Shown: positions 16,231 to 25,213 of the stretch, in pieces
How positions within the stretch are numbered: the first letter of the stretch is position 1
Layout of the letters: each line of letters opens with the position of its first letter
The notes under the pieces: generated by a model
Seen by the model: only the letters and a program-made list of their open reading frames with translations
The model's database searches: none
Told to the model about the DNA's origin: nothing
Assembly (NCBI RefSeq): GCF_001927285.1
Contig: NZ_MSIG01000016.1
Span: 30,805-94,804, forward strand
From: Mongoliimonas terrestris
GTDB lineage: Bacteria > Pseudomonadota > Alphaproteobacteria > Rhizobiales > Pleomorphomonadaceae
Reading direction: 5' to 3'
Length of the DNA: 64,000 bases
Position numbers and translations under genes: made by a program

Positions 16231-17421
16231 TCAGACCGCCACCACGATGTCCCGCATGGCCGCCGCGGTCCGCGCCCAGGTGAGGCGGCCGACCGCGTCC
16301 GCGCCGGCCGCGCCCCGGCGGCGGGCGTCGTTCCGGTCCGCATAGGCCGCTTCCAGGTGGGCGACGATCTCGTCGACCGAACTCTCGCCCCAGCCGGGCG
16401 TGCCGCCCACGGGCCCATAAGCTCCGGCCACCGGCCGCTGCTCGGAAAGCACGAAGGCGGCGCCCGGATGGGCCGTGAGGTCCAGGTGGCCGGTGTTGGC
16501 GGAGAGGATGGTGGGCACGCCCGAGGCCATGCATTCCATGGCCACCAGATTGGTGCCGCCCTCGCTGCGGTTGGGGAAGAGCGCCACGTCCATTTCGCGC
16601 AGGATCGGCGCCATCAGGGCGTTCGGCACGGCGCCGAGGTCCAGCACCTGGTCGGGCGGAATGCCGTTCGCCGCCGCCCAGCCGACGGCGTCCACCTTGC
16701 CGGCGGCGTCGAACACCACCGGGGCGGCGCGGCCCGAGGCATCGACCGTGCGGGCGAACTGCGGCCAGGGGCTGTGCCAGGCCGTCACCAGGAGCGCGTC
16801 CCGGTGCCGCTCGGCGAACCGGCGGAAGGCGGCGATGACGAGGTCCTGGCCCTTGCGGAGTTCCAGCTTGCCGCCGCTGAAGACGAGGAAGCGCCCCGGC
16901 ATCCACCCCGCCCGCGGGGCGGGGTGGAAAAGGGTCGGGTCGATGCCCTGGATCACCGTCGTCACCCGTTCGACCCCGTGCTCGCGGAGGATCCGCTCGT
17001 TCCAGGTCGACCCTGCGACGATCAGCGGAAGGGCTTTGGCCCGCGCCACCGTGTCGGCGTCGAGGTGCGGGATCTCGAAGAACACCACGCCGATCGTCGG
17101 CGTGCCGGCGAGCGTCAGGTCGTTGGCAAGGGCGGAGACGCGGAAGTCGTTGCCGAGCGCCGCCAGCACCGGCCCGTCCGCCGTCACCGTGCGGTTGGAG
17201 AAGGCGGCGAGCTTCTCCTGGAGCCCCCGCGATTCCGCCCGGAACGGCGCCAGCAGCCGCTCCTTCAGCGGATCCACCACCACCTGGTCGGGCCGGAGCG
17301 GATAGGAGGTCAGCGGCTCGACCAAAGGGTCGAGGCTCCAGTGGAGCGCCAGATTGAGGCCGTAGACGCCCCAGCCGAAGAAGCTCGACACGCCCCAATG
17401 GATCACCACGCGCCGGCGCAT
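16231..17421 (-). CDS. GT4-family glycosyltransferase
   Basis: A 396-residue retaining glycosyltransferase of the group 1 (GT4, GT-B fold) type. The C-terminal half carries the donor-site E-x7-E motif in NRSEGGTNLVAMECMASG and the earlier FSGGKLELRKGQDL strand-loop. The N-terminal acceptor half opens RRVVIHWGVSSFFGWG. The sugar donor is not readable. It is transcribed away from the type I secretion operon across a region with two CtrA-like boxes, and converges with the TPR glycosyltransferases, so it plausibly contributes another sugar to the same glycan. Confidence 0.85.
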   Translation of the reverse strand: MRRRVVIHWGVSSFFGWGVYGLNLALHWSLDPLVEPLTSYPLRPDQVVVDPLKERLLAPFRAESRGLQEKLAAFSNRTVTADGPVLAALGNDFRVSALANDLTLAGTPTIGVVFFEIPHLDADTVARAKALPLIVAGSTWNERILREHGVERVTTVIQGIDPTLFHPAPRAGWMPGRFLVFSGGKLELRKGQDLVIAAFRRFAERHRDALLVTAWHSPWPQFARTVDASGRAAPVVFDAAGKVDAVGWAAANGIPPDQVLDLGAVPNALMAPILREMDVALFPNRSEGGTNLVAMECMASGVPTILSANTGHLDLTAHPGAAFVLSEQRPVAGAYGPVGGTPGWGESSVDEIVAHLEAAYADRNDARRRGAAGADAVGRLTWARTAAAMRDIVVAV

Positions 17422-17498
17422 CGACGGCCTCCCGAAAGCCGCGCCGGACCGCCCGGTCGGCGCGGATCATCACATCGCTGGAAGGTGATTTATCAAGC

Positions 17499-17569
17499 TT
17501 AACGAGGGCTTAAGGCGGCTTTCTCATGGCCGGACCCGTAACCGATCATTAACCATCCCGAAACATAGT
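17499..17569 (+). promoter_or_regulatory. two CtrA-type boxes before the type I secretion operon
   Basis: Box 1, TTAA-N7-TTAA, is at 17499-17513. Box 2, GTAA-N7-TTAAC, is at 17538-17553 with one mismatch to the core. A -10-like CATAGT begins at 17564, 15 bases after the second TTAA of box 2, the same offset as at the repeat-protein promoter. Transcription would start near 17575, about 50 bases before the ATG at 17628. Box 1 could also serve the divergent GT4 gene starting at 17421. Confidence 0.5.
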
Positions 17570-17627
17570 CGGATCTGCACGGCTCTGTTGGCGGGCCGGG
17601 TGTGCGTGGGGGCGGAAGTAACGGATC

Positions 17628-19841
17628 ATGGGCGCTGAGGATCCTGGCCGGCCGGCGCCGGGTGGCGAAGGGACTGCGCTCGCGGCGTTCGCCGTGGTGG
17701 CCGAGAAGCTCGGGCTCAGCCTCGGTCTCGACACCTTGCGTGCCCGCTACGGCACCGACGGCATCACCACGCGCCGGCTGATCCGCATCGCCGACGAATG
17801 CGGCTTCCGGGCCCGCCGCACGCGCCTCGACTTCGACCACCTGATGGACCTCGGCCAGGCCTTCCCGGTCGTCCTCGTCCTCAAGTCCGGCGCTCACGTG
17901 GTCGCCGAGGGCCTCTTCCGCACCCAGACGTCCGTCGGCGTCCTCGTCCGCGACCCGCTCGACCCGCACGCCCCGGCGCTGCCGGTCGACCGCATCCGGC
18001 TTGCCCGCGAGTGGGACGGCGAGACCATCCTGGTCAAGCGTCGTTCCGAGGGCGACGATACCACCAAGCCGTTCGGCATCCTGTGGATGCTGTCGATCGT
18101 GCTTCGCGAAAAGATGCTCTTCCGCGACATCGGCATCGCGGCCATCGCCCTCAGCCTCCTCGCCCTGGTGCCGCCGCTCCTCTACATGGTGGTGATCGAC
18201 CGGGTGCTGGTGCACCAGCGCATGTCCACGCTGATGACGCTGGTCGGCGCCGTCGCGGTGCTCCTCGCCTTCGAAACGACGCTCGGCTATCTCCGCCGCA
18301 CCATGGTGGCCCTCGCCACCGCGCGCATCGACGCCCGCGTCTCCACCATCATCTTCGACCGTCTGGTGGCGCTGCCGATCGACTTCTTCGACAAGAACCC
18401 CACCGGCATCATCGCCTACAAGCTCGGCGAGGTGCGCCGGGTGCGCAACTTCCTCACCGGCCAGCTGTTCGGCACCTTGCTGGACGCCACCACGCTGATC
18501 GTGCTGATCCCGGCGATGTTCATGCTGAACGCCGCCCTTACCTGGTTCGTGCTCACCATCGCGGCGCTGATGGCCGTCATCGTGGTCGTCTACATGCGGC
18601 CCATGGCCGACCAGTACAACAAGGTGATCGCGGCCGAGCAGCGCAAGAACCAGTTCATGATCGAGGCCCTGCAAGGGGTGCGGACGGTCAAGTCGCTGGC
18701 GCTGGAAGGCCGCAAGCGGCGGGAGTGGGACTCCCGGGTGGCGGACGCGGTGCGGGCGGCGACCGACATGGTCTATCTGGCCAACCAGCCGCAGACCCTC
18801 CTGGCGCCGCTCGAAAAGCTCATCTACGCCGGCTCGCTCTGCTTCGGCGGCTATCTGGCGATTTCGGGCGACCATACGGTCTTTGCCGGTACGCTGGTCG
18901 CCTTCACCATGATCGCCGGACGGGCCACCTCGCCCATCGTCCAGATCGCCGGCCTCCTGCAGCAGATCCAGGAGGTCAAGGGCGCCATCAGCCAGGTCGC
19001 CTCGGTGGTGAACACCGCCCCGGAGCCGCGGCGGGAGAACGGCGTTCGCCCGCCGATGACCGGCCCCATCACCTTCGGCGACGTGCGCTTCTACTATCCG
19101 GAGGCGAAATCGCCGGCCCTCGACGGCATCTCCTTCCAGGTGGAGCCCGGGACGGTGGTGGGCGTCATGGGTCGATCGGGCTCCGGCAAAACCACGCTGA
19201 CGCGGCTCCTCCAGGGCCTCCATCAGTCCTACGAGGGCCTGATCAAGATCGACGGGGTGGAGCTCCGCGAGATCGACCTCGACCACCTGCGCGCCCGCAT
19301 GGGCGTCGTCCTCCAGGACAGCTTTCTCTTCCAGGGCACCATCCGGGAGAACATCCTGATCGGCCGCCCGGACGCCGGCATCGAGAAGATGATCGAGGCG
19401 GCCCGCCTCGCCGGCGCGGAGGAGTTCATCGAGCGGCTGCCGCGGTCCTACGACACGCCGATCGAGGAGAACGCCTCCAACCTCTCCGGCGGCCAGCGCC
19501 AGCGGATCGCCATCGCGCGCGCCCTCGTGATGGACCCGCCGCTCCTCATCTTCGACGAGGCGACGAGCGCCCTCGACCCGGACAGCGAGGCAGTGATCAA
19601 CGAGAACCTCCGCCGCATCGCCAAGGGTCGCACGGTGATCGTCATCTCGCACCGGCTCGCCTCGCTCACCGACTGCGACCAGATCCTCTGCCTGGAGCGC
19701 GGCAAGCTGCTCGACGCCGGCCGCCACCTCGACCTTCTCGACCGCTGCGAGGTGTACCGCCACCTTTGGTACCAGCAGAACCGACACCTGAGCCCGGGAG
19801 GCCACCATGGCGACCGTTACGGCGCTGCCGCCCGCTCTTGA
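17628..19841 (+). CDS. type I secretion ABC transporter (HlyB-like)
   Basis: A 737-residue half-transporter. Residues 1-140 form a C39 peptidase-like domain with no catalytic Cys at the expected place, so it binds cargo rather than cutting it, as in HlyB. Membrane helices fill about 160-450. The ATPase has Walker A GRSGSGKTT (near 515), signature LSGGQRQR (near 618) and Walker B LLIFDEATSALD. It would pump an unfolded substrate, most likely the repeat protein encoded at 4680-8765, through the inner membrane with the HlyD partner encoded next. No TolC-type outer membrane channel is in the window. Confidence 0.9.
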   Translation: MGAEDPGRPAPGGEGTALAAFAVVAEKLGLSLGLDTLRARYGTDGITTRRLIRIADECGFRARRTRLDFDHLMDLGQAFPVVLVLKSGAHVVAEGLFRTQTSVGVLVRDPLDPHAPALPVDRIRLAREWDGETILVKRRSEGDDTTKPFGILWMLSIVLREKMLFRDIGIAAIALSLLALVPPLLYMVVIDRVLVHQRMSTLMTLVGAVAVLLAFETTLGYLRRTMVALATARIDARVSTIIFDRLVALPIDFFDKNPTGIIAYKLGEVRRVRNFLTGQLFGTLLDATTLIVLIPAMFMLNAALTWFVLTIAALMAVIVVVYMRPMADQYNKVIAAEQRKNQFMIEALQGVRTVKSLALEGRKRREWDSRVADAVRAATDMVYLANQPQTLLAPLEKLIYAGSLCFGGYLAISGDHTVFAGTLVAFTMIAGRATSPIVQIAGLLQQIQEVKGAISQVASVVNTAPEPRRENGVRPPMTGPITFGDVRFYYPEAKSPALDGISFQVEPGTVVGVMGRSGSGKTTLTRLLQGLHQSYEGLIKIDGVELREIDLDHLRARMGVVLQDSFLFQGTIRENILIGRPDAGIEKMIEAARLAGAEEFIERLPRSYDTPIEENASNLSGGQRQRIAIARALVMDPPLLIFDEATSALDPDSEAVINENLRRIAKGRTVIVISHRLASLTDCDQILCLERGKLLDAGRHLDLLDRCEVYRHLWYQQNRHLSPGGHHGDRYGAAARS

Positions 19842-21156
19842 CCGGGCCGCCCGGGCGGACGTCCGGGAGTTCCAGTCTGACACGGCGGAGCTTCTGGCCG
19901 AGAAGCCGCCGATCAGCGCGCGCATCACGCTGCACTTCATCGCGGCCACGCTGGGAGCCGCCATCCTGATGGCGTCCATCTTCCCGGTGGACCGCATGGT
20001 GCAGGCCCGCGGCCGTGTGGTGTCGCAGGCGCCGACCATCGTGGTGCAGCCGCTGGAGACCGCCATCGTGCGCCGGATCGCCGTCCGCGAGGGCCAGGTG
20101 GTGCGCGCCGGCCAGCTGATCGCAGCCCTCGACCCCACCTTCTCCACCGCCGATCTCAGCCGGCTCGACCAGCAGGTGGCGGCCCTTGCCGAGGAGATCG
20201 CACGGCTCTCCGCCGAACTCGACGGCGCCCCCTACCAGCCCACCCGCGACGGCCTCCAGGTGGCCGCCCAGCGGGCGCTCTACGCCTCCCGCCAGGCCGA
20301 GTACCAGGCCCAGGTCGCCCGCTACGACGAGCGCATCGCCGCCGTGGAGGCCGGCATCGCCCGGGCGATGCGCGACCGCGACTTCTACACCGAACGCCTC
20401 GGCATCTACGAGGAGGTGGAGGGCATGCGCCAGACGCTGGAGAAGAAGAAGGCCGGCAGCCGCCTCAACGCCCTCGTCGCCACCGACAGCCGGGTCGAGA
20501 TGGAGCGGAACGTGGTCACCAACGAAGGCACGATCCGCGCCTCCCGCCACGAGCTTGAGGCGCTGAAGAACGAGCGCATCGTGTTCGAGAAGCAGTGGCG
20601 CGCCCGCATCGCCCAGGATCTCTCCGACCGCCAGCTCGCCTTCGACCAGGCCCGCGAGGAACTCGCCAAGGCGACCCGCCGCTTCAGCCTTGTTGAACTC
20701 ACCGCCGTGGAGGACGCCATCGTCCAGCAGATGGGCGCCGTCTCGGTCGGCTCGGTGGTCCAGTCGGGCGAGAAGATCGCCACGCTGGTGCCGCTCGACA
20801 CCGTGTTCGAGGTGGAGGTGGAGCTTGCCGCCCGCGACCAGGGCTTCGTGGCGGCCGGCGACGAGGTGGTGCTGAAGTTCGACGCCTGGCCCTTCGTGGA
20901 GCACGGCTCCGCCCGCGGCCGGGTGCGGTCGATCAGCCCGGACGCCTACACGCCGCAGCCCGGTACCGCCGGGTCGCCCTACTATCTTGCCGTCGTCGAG
21001 ATCACCGACCTCAGCCTCAAGCGCGTCCCGGAGGGCTTCCGGCTGGTGCCGGGCATGCCGCTCACCGCCGATATCGTGGTCGGGTCCAACACCATCATGG
21101 CCTACATGCTGAACGGCGCGCTCTCCAACCTCAACGAGGGGATGTCCGAGCCATGA
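19807..21156 (+). CDS. type I secretion periplasmic adaptor (HlyD family)
   Basis: A 449-residue membrane fusion protein. A short cytoplasmic N-terminus leads into one helix (ITLHFIAATLGAAILMASIF, about residues 41-60). A lipoyl half-motif follows (IVRRIAVREGQVVRAGQLI), then a long coiled coil (about 110-310), the second lipoyl half and a beta-barrel domain. It bridges the ABC transporter to an outer membrane channel. The start overlaps the transporter gene by 35 bases and has GGGAGG in front, so the two are translationally coupled. Confidence 0.9.
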   Translation: MATVTALPPALDRAARADVREFQSDTAELLAEKPPISARITLHFIAATLGAAILMASIFPVDRMVQARGRVVSQAPTIVVQPLETAIVRRIAVREGQVVRAGQLIAALDPTFSTADLSRLDQQVAALAEEIARLSAELDGAPYQPTRDGLQVAAQRALYASRQAEYQAQVARYDERIAAVEAGIARAMRDRDFYTERLGIYEEVEGMRQTLEKKKAGSRLNALVATDSRVEMERNVVTNEGTIRASRHELEALKNERIVFEKQWRARIAQDLSDRQLAFDQAREELAKATRRFSLVELTAVEDAIVQQMGAVSVGSVVQSGEKIATLVPLDTVFEVEVELAARDQGFVAAGDEVVLKFDAWPFVEHGSARGRVRSISPDAYTPQPGTAGSPYYLAVVEITDLSLKRVPEGFRLVPGMPLTADIVVGSNTIMAYMLNGALSNLNEGMSEP

Positions 21157-22616
21157 CCCTGATCGGCCGCCTCACGGGCCTGTTCCGCCGCGCCCCCGAC
21201 GCCCCGCCCGACCCGCTGGAGACGGCGCGCCGGCACATGATCGCCGCCGGCCGGGGCGACGTGGAGGCCGCCTTCGCCCTCGGCGAGGCTTTCGAGACCG
21301 GGCAAGGCGTGGTGACCAATCTCGCCGACGCCGCCCACTGGTACCGGCAGGCGGCCGAGGCCGGCCACGTGCGCGCCAAGGCGCGGCTCGCCGTCATCCT
21401 CCTTTCCGGCGGTCCGCCGGAGGAACGGCGGAGCGGCGGAGCGAGTGCCATCGCGGCCTTCTTCCCGAACGGCGTCACCCTGAAGCGCGACCCCGTCGCC
21501 GCCCGCAGCTTCGCCGAGCAGGCCGCCGAGGCCGGCGACATCGACGCGGAGGCGACCCTCGGCTACATCCTCGCCGCGGGGCTCGGCGGCCCGGCCGAGC
21601 CGGAGCGCGCGGCGGTCGTCTATCGCCGGGCGGCGGAGCGCGGCCACGTGGAGGCCGCCCTCGGCCTCGGCACGCTGCTCGCCGGCGGTCACCTCGGCAC
21701 TCCGGACCATCGGGAGGCACGGCAATGGTTCGACCTTGCGGCGGAGGCCGGCAACGCCACGGCGCTCATGTCGATCGGCGTCCAGCTCATGTACGGCCTC
21801 GGCACCGGCATCGACTACGAGGCCGCCGCCGGCTTCCTGAAGAAGGCCGCCGAGAAGGGCAACCCGCAGGCCATGCGGCATCTGGGCGTGCTGGTGATGG
21901 AAGGGCTCGGGGTCAAGAAGGACCTCTCCGGCGCCGAGACGCTCTTGCGCGGGGCCGCCGCCCGAGGTGACGGCGAGGCCATGGCCCGCCTCGGCGATCT
22001 CTACTCCCGCGGCATCGGCCGGCCGATCGACGAGGCCGCCGCCGCCCGCTGGTACCGGCAGGCCGCCGAGACCGGGCACGAGGGCGCCCGGCGCAGCCTG
22101 GACCAGCTCGCCCGCGTCGGGCGCGGCGCGCCCCAGGACGCCGCCACCATGCGCAAGGCCCCGGTCGCCGAACGGGCCGGCACCCCGCCCGCCCTCATGC
22201 CGCTCGAGGAGGCTGCCTCGCGCGGCGATCCGAAGGCGGCGTTCGAACTCGGCGTCGCCTATGCCACCGGCAACGGCGTGGAGGCGGACTTCGCCAAAGC
22301 GGCCGCCTGGTCGCGCCGGGCCGCCGAGGGCGGCCACCCGATCGCCAAGGTGAACCTCGGCCGCTTCCATATGCGCGGCGTCGGCGTGCCGCGCGACCGG
22401 GACGAGGCCCTGAAATGGCTGCGCTCCGCCCTCGACGAGGGCGAGGTGTCGGCCGCGGTGGCGCTCGGCGAGCTCTACGCCTTCTGGACGACGCCGCCGG
22501 ACCTCGACGCCGCCCGTCCGCTGCTCGCCCGCGCCGCCGAGGCCGGCGACGACCGCGCCCGCATGCTCCTCACCGACCTCGACCGCCAGGGCCCGCGGCC
22601 CGCCGCGACCGGCTAG
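21153..22616 (+). CDS. Sel1-like repeat protein
   Basis: A 487-residue protein of repeated helical pairs of about 36 residues, each with the Sel1 pattern (A-x-x-W-Y-R-Q-A-A-E-A-G-H and L-G-x-x-Y-x-x-G-x-G-V). There are about ten repeats and no signal peptide. Sel1 arrays are protein-binding scaffolds. The ATG overlaps the HlyD stop (ATGA), making it the third gene of the export operon, where it could hold the cargo or the glycosyltransferases at the transporter; that role is inferred from position only. Confidence 0.85.
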   Translation: MTLIGRLTGLFRRAPDAPPDPLETARRHMIAAGRGDVEAAFALGEAFETGQGVVTNLADAAHWYRQAAEAGHVRAKARLAVILLSGGPPEERRSGGASAIAAFFPNGVTLKRDPVAARSFAEQAAEAGDIDAEATLGYILAAGLGGPAEPERAAVVYRRAAERGHVEAALGLGTLLAGGHLGTPDHREARQWFDLAAEAGNATALMSIGVQLMYGLGTGIDYEAAAGFLKKAAEKGNPQAMRHLGVLVMEGLGVKKDLSGAETLLRGAAARGDGEAMARLGDLYSRGIGRPIDEAAAARWYRQAAETGHEGARRSLDQLARVGRGAPQDAATMRKAPVAERAGTPPALMPLEEAASRGDPKAAFELGVAYATGNGVEADFAKAAAWSRRAAEGGHPIAKVNLGRFHMRGVGVPRDRDEALKWLRSALDEGEVSAAVALGELYAFWTTPPDLDAARPLLARAAEAGDDRARMLLTDLDRQGPRPAATG

Positions 22617-22979
22617 GCAAGCCGAAGGACAGCAAAGGGGCGGAGCCGTGGCTGCCGAAAAGGCCGAGGCGGTCCCACCGCCCCGCAGCGCACGACCGGT
22701 GACCGCCGGTCCTTGACGACAGCAAGTATATTCTCGCCCGGCCTGCAAGATGCAACAGGTCTTGGGTGATGACTCGCAGATCTCCGTTCGGATCCAAGCA
22801 AATCAGAAGACAGAGCGGAAACCATTCCACGCGGTCGGCGCTGCGATCAATGGCGCTCCAACCCCTTGTTCCCAAGTCTTTAATCACCCCGGTGCTAGGG
22901 ATCACTTGCGCTGCAAGTCCTGCCGACGAGCGGAGCAGATCAAGTCGATCGACATAAAAAGCATAGAAGGGGTTTCGTC
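22617..22979. other. gene-free stretch before the DUF4189 gene
   Basis: Noticeably less GC-rich than its surroundings. A 77-codon frame (22750-22983) overlaps the next start but has no ribosome site and no family resemblance, so I do not call it. A small palindrome ACTTGC-GCT-GCAAGT lies at 22904-22918. GAAGGGG just before 22980 is the ribosome site of the next gene. Confidence 0.4.
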
Positions 22980-23336
22980 ATGAGGTTTGCTTTCCGCGGC
23001 GCGGTCCTTGCGGCTGTCCTCGCCGCCACCACGGGCCAGGCGCTTGCCATCGGGGCGATCGCCGTCAACGATTCCCGCGGCACGTCGGCCGAAGAGGCGG
23101 GCTGGGGCCTCGGCTGGGGCGTCACGCGCCGGGAAGCGGAACGCGACGCCAAGGAGCAGTGCCTGGACGCCGGCAACGACACCTGCACGATCGCGGTCTG
23201 GTTCGAGACCTGCGGCGCCTATGCGGGCAGCCGGACCTACTACGGAATCGGCTATGGCAATACCAAGAGGAAGGCCGAGGCCATGGCCCTGGAGAATTGC
23301 CCCAACTGTCAGGTCATCGTGTCCGACTGCGAGTGA
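22980..23336 (+). CDS. DUF4189 domain secreted protein
   Basis: A 118-residue protein with a cleavable signal peptide (MRFAFRGAVLAAVLAATTGQ, cut after ALA) and one DUF4189 domain: AIAVNDSRGTSAEEAGWGLG, repeated Cys (CLDAGNDTCTI, FETCGAYAG, ENCPNC, SDC) and the YYGIGYGNTKRKAEAMALENC stretch. The Cys pattern suggests disulfide bonds in the periplasm. Function is unknown. It is monocistronic and converges with the FAH-type gene. Confidence 0.8.
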   Translation: MRFAFRGAVLAAVLAATTGQALAIGAIAVNDSRGTSAEEAGWGLGWGVTRREAERDAKEQCLDAGNDTCTIAVWFETCGAYAGSRTYYGIGYGNTKRKAEAMALENCPNCQVIVSDCE

Positions 23337-23400
23337 GCGGTCGAACGCGGGTCGTTGCGCCGGCCGCTGGAGAGCGGCCGGCTATTCGCGTTCGACGACC

Positions 23401-24249
23401 CTAGTCGGCCGCGACCGTGGTCTGGGTCTGTTCGCCGAGGCCCTCGATCCCGAGGCGGATCTCCTGGCCGGGCCTCAGGTAGACCGGGGTCGGCTTGATA
23501 CCCATGCCGACGCCGGGCGGCGTGCCGGTGGAAATGACATCGCCGGGCTGCAGGCTCATGAATTGCGAGATGTAGGAGACGAGCGTCTTCACCCCGAACA
23601 CCATCGTCTCGGTGGAGCCGTTCTGGCGCATCACTCCGTCCACGGAAAGCCACATCTTCAACTTCTGCGGGTCCGCCACCTCGTCGCGGGTGACGAGCCA
23701 GGGGCCGATCGGCCCGAAGCTGTCGGCCGACTTGCCCTTGGTCCACTGGCCGCCGCGCTCGGTCTGGAAGGCGCGCTCCGACACGTCGTTGATCACGCAG
23801 TAACCGGCCACATGGTCGAGGGCGTCGGCCTCCGTCACATACCGGGCGGTCTTGCCGATGACGATGCCGAGCTCGACCTCCCAGTCGGTCTTCTCCGAAC
23901 CGCGCGGGATGATCACCGGGTCGTTCGGGCCGGTGATGGCGCTCGTCGCCTTCATGAAGATGATCGGCTCGTCCGGCACCTTGGCGCCGGATTCGGCCGC
24001 GTGGTCGGCGTAGTTGAGGCCGACGCAGATGAACTTGCCGACACCGGCGACGCACGGGCCGAAGCGCACCGGGCCTTCCACGACCGGCAGGCTTGCCGGG
24101 TCGAGGGCGGCGATCCTGGCGAGCCCGTCCGGGGTGAGCCACGATCCGGCCAGGTCGTTGACGGTGCCCGACAGGTCGCGGATGGTGCCGTCGGCGGCCA
24201 GGAGGCCGGGCTTCTCGGCGCCGGGGGCGCCATAACGCAGGAGCTTCAT
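23401..24249 (-). CDS. fumarylacetoacetate hydrolase-family protein, likely 2,4-diketo-3-deoxy-L-fuconate hydrolase
   Basis: A 282-residue FAH-fold enzyme. VGLNYADHAAE and DWEVELGIVIGK carry the metal-binding Glu residues of the family. TGTPPGVGMG near the C-terminus is also typical. FAH-fold enzymes cleave or isomerise beta-diketo acids. In the non-phosphorylative L-fucose pathway this enzyme gives pyruvate and L-lactate, and the neighbouring fuconate dehydratase and SDR genes make that the best guess. It is the last gene of a leftward set with the SDR, AKR and IclR genes. Other FAH substrates, such as ureidoglycolate, cannot be ruled out by sequence alone. Confidence 0.75.
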   Translation of the reverse strand: MKLLRYGAPGAEKPGLLAADGTIRDLSGTVNDLAGSWLTPDGLARIAALDPASLPVVEGPVRFGPCVAGVGKFICVGLNYADHAAESGAKVPDEPIIFMKATSAITGPNDPVIIPRGSEKTDWEVELGIVIGKTARYVTEADALDHVAGYCVINDVSERAFQTERGGQWTKGKSADSFGPIGPWLVTRDEVADPQKLKMWLSVDGVMRQNGSTETMVFGVKTLVSYISQFMSLQPGDVISTGTPPGVGMGIKPTPVYLRPGQEIRLGIEGLGEQTQTTVAAD

Positions 24250-24387
24250 TGGTCCACTCTTCCTCGTTTCTTCGATCCGGCCCCAAAGGGCACGGACTCT
24301 CTCATACCTTGCGCGGAACGGCCTGACCGGCCGGCGCCCGTTCGGGCTTGCCTGCGCTCGTCAAGGCCGGACTTGACGAGCTTGGTA

Positions 24388-25131
24388 TCACACGTTCGAC
24401 CAGCCGCCATCGATGACGATCGCCTGGCCGGTCATGAAGGCGCTCTCGTCGCTGGCGAGATAGACAACCAGCTCCGCCACCTCTTCGGCGGTGCCGAGCC
24501 GGCCCATGGGCTGGCGGGCGACGAAGGACTGGCGGGCGGTCTCGAAATCGCCGAGCGCGCGCATGCGGTCGTGCAGGCTCGGGCTCTCCACCGTACCGGG
24601 GCAGACCGCGTTGACGCGGATACTCTTGGTCACGAAGTCGGCGGCCACCGCCTTGGTGAGGCCGATCACGGCCGCCTTGGAGGCGCCGTAGACAAAGCGG
24701 TTCGGCGCGCCGATCACCGACGAGGCGACCGAGGCCATGTTGACGATGGAGCCGCCGCCGGCCTCGATCATGCCGGGCAGAAAAGCGCGGATCGTCCGGT
24801 ACATGGACTTGACGTTGAGGTCGAACGAGAAGTCGTAGGCGTCCTCCTCGCAGTCCAGGATGGTGCCGGCGTGCACGAAGCCCGCGCAGTTGAAGAGCAC
24901 CGCCGGCGCCTCCATCGACCGGGCGAAGGCCGTCACGGCGGCGCTGTCGCGCACGTCGAGCCGGCGCGGTTCCACCCCGGGCAGGCCGGCGAGTTCGGCG
25001 AGCTTGGCATCGTTCACGTCGGTGGCGATCACCCGTGCGCCTTCTCGTGCGAAGGCGAGGACGGCCGCCCGGCCCATGCCTTGGGCGGCGGCGGTGACGA
25101 CGGCCACCTTGCCCTTCAGTCGATCGGTCAT
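24388..25131 (-). CDS. short-chain dehydrogenase, likely 2-keto-3-deoxy-L-fuconate dehydrogenase
   Basis: A 247-residue classical SDR: cofactor loop TAAAQGMG (residues 13-20), FNCAG in place of NNAG, an upstream catalytic Ser (ASVASSV), YGASK catalytic Tyr/Lys, and CPGTVESPS. The D at the end of beta-2 (IATDVND) suggests NAD rather than NADP. It sits between the FAH-type and aldo-keto reductase genes. In L-fucose catabolism this enzyme oxidises 2-keto-3-deoxy-L-fuconate to the diketo acid used by the FAH enzyme. Confidence 0.75.
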   Translation of the reverse strand: MTDRLKGKVAVVTAAAQGMGRAAVLAFAREGARVIATDVNDAKLAELAGLPGVEPRRLDVRDSAAVTAFARSMEAPAVLFNCAGFVHAGTILDCEEDAYDFSFDLNVKSMYRTIRAFLPGMIEAGGGSIVNMASVASSVIGAPNRFVYGASKAAVIGLTKAVAADFVTKSIRVNAVCPGTVESPSLHDRMRALGDFETARQSFVARQPMGRLGTAEEVAELVVYLASDESAFMTGQAIVIDGGWSNV

Positions 25132-25213
25132 CGCAGTCTTCTCCTGAGGCTTTGCCGGGCCGTTTCCAAGCGGCCGGCGTGTGCAGCGCGGGGGGCGGCC
25201 GGGGTCCGGCCCG

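Noticed and set aside
22750..22983. A 77-codon ORF overlapping the DUF4189 start
   Set aside because: It has no ribosome site, a random-looking composition and lies in a promoter region.
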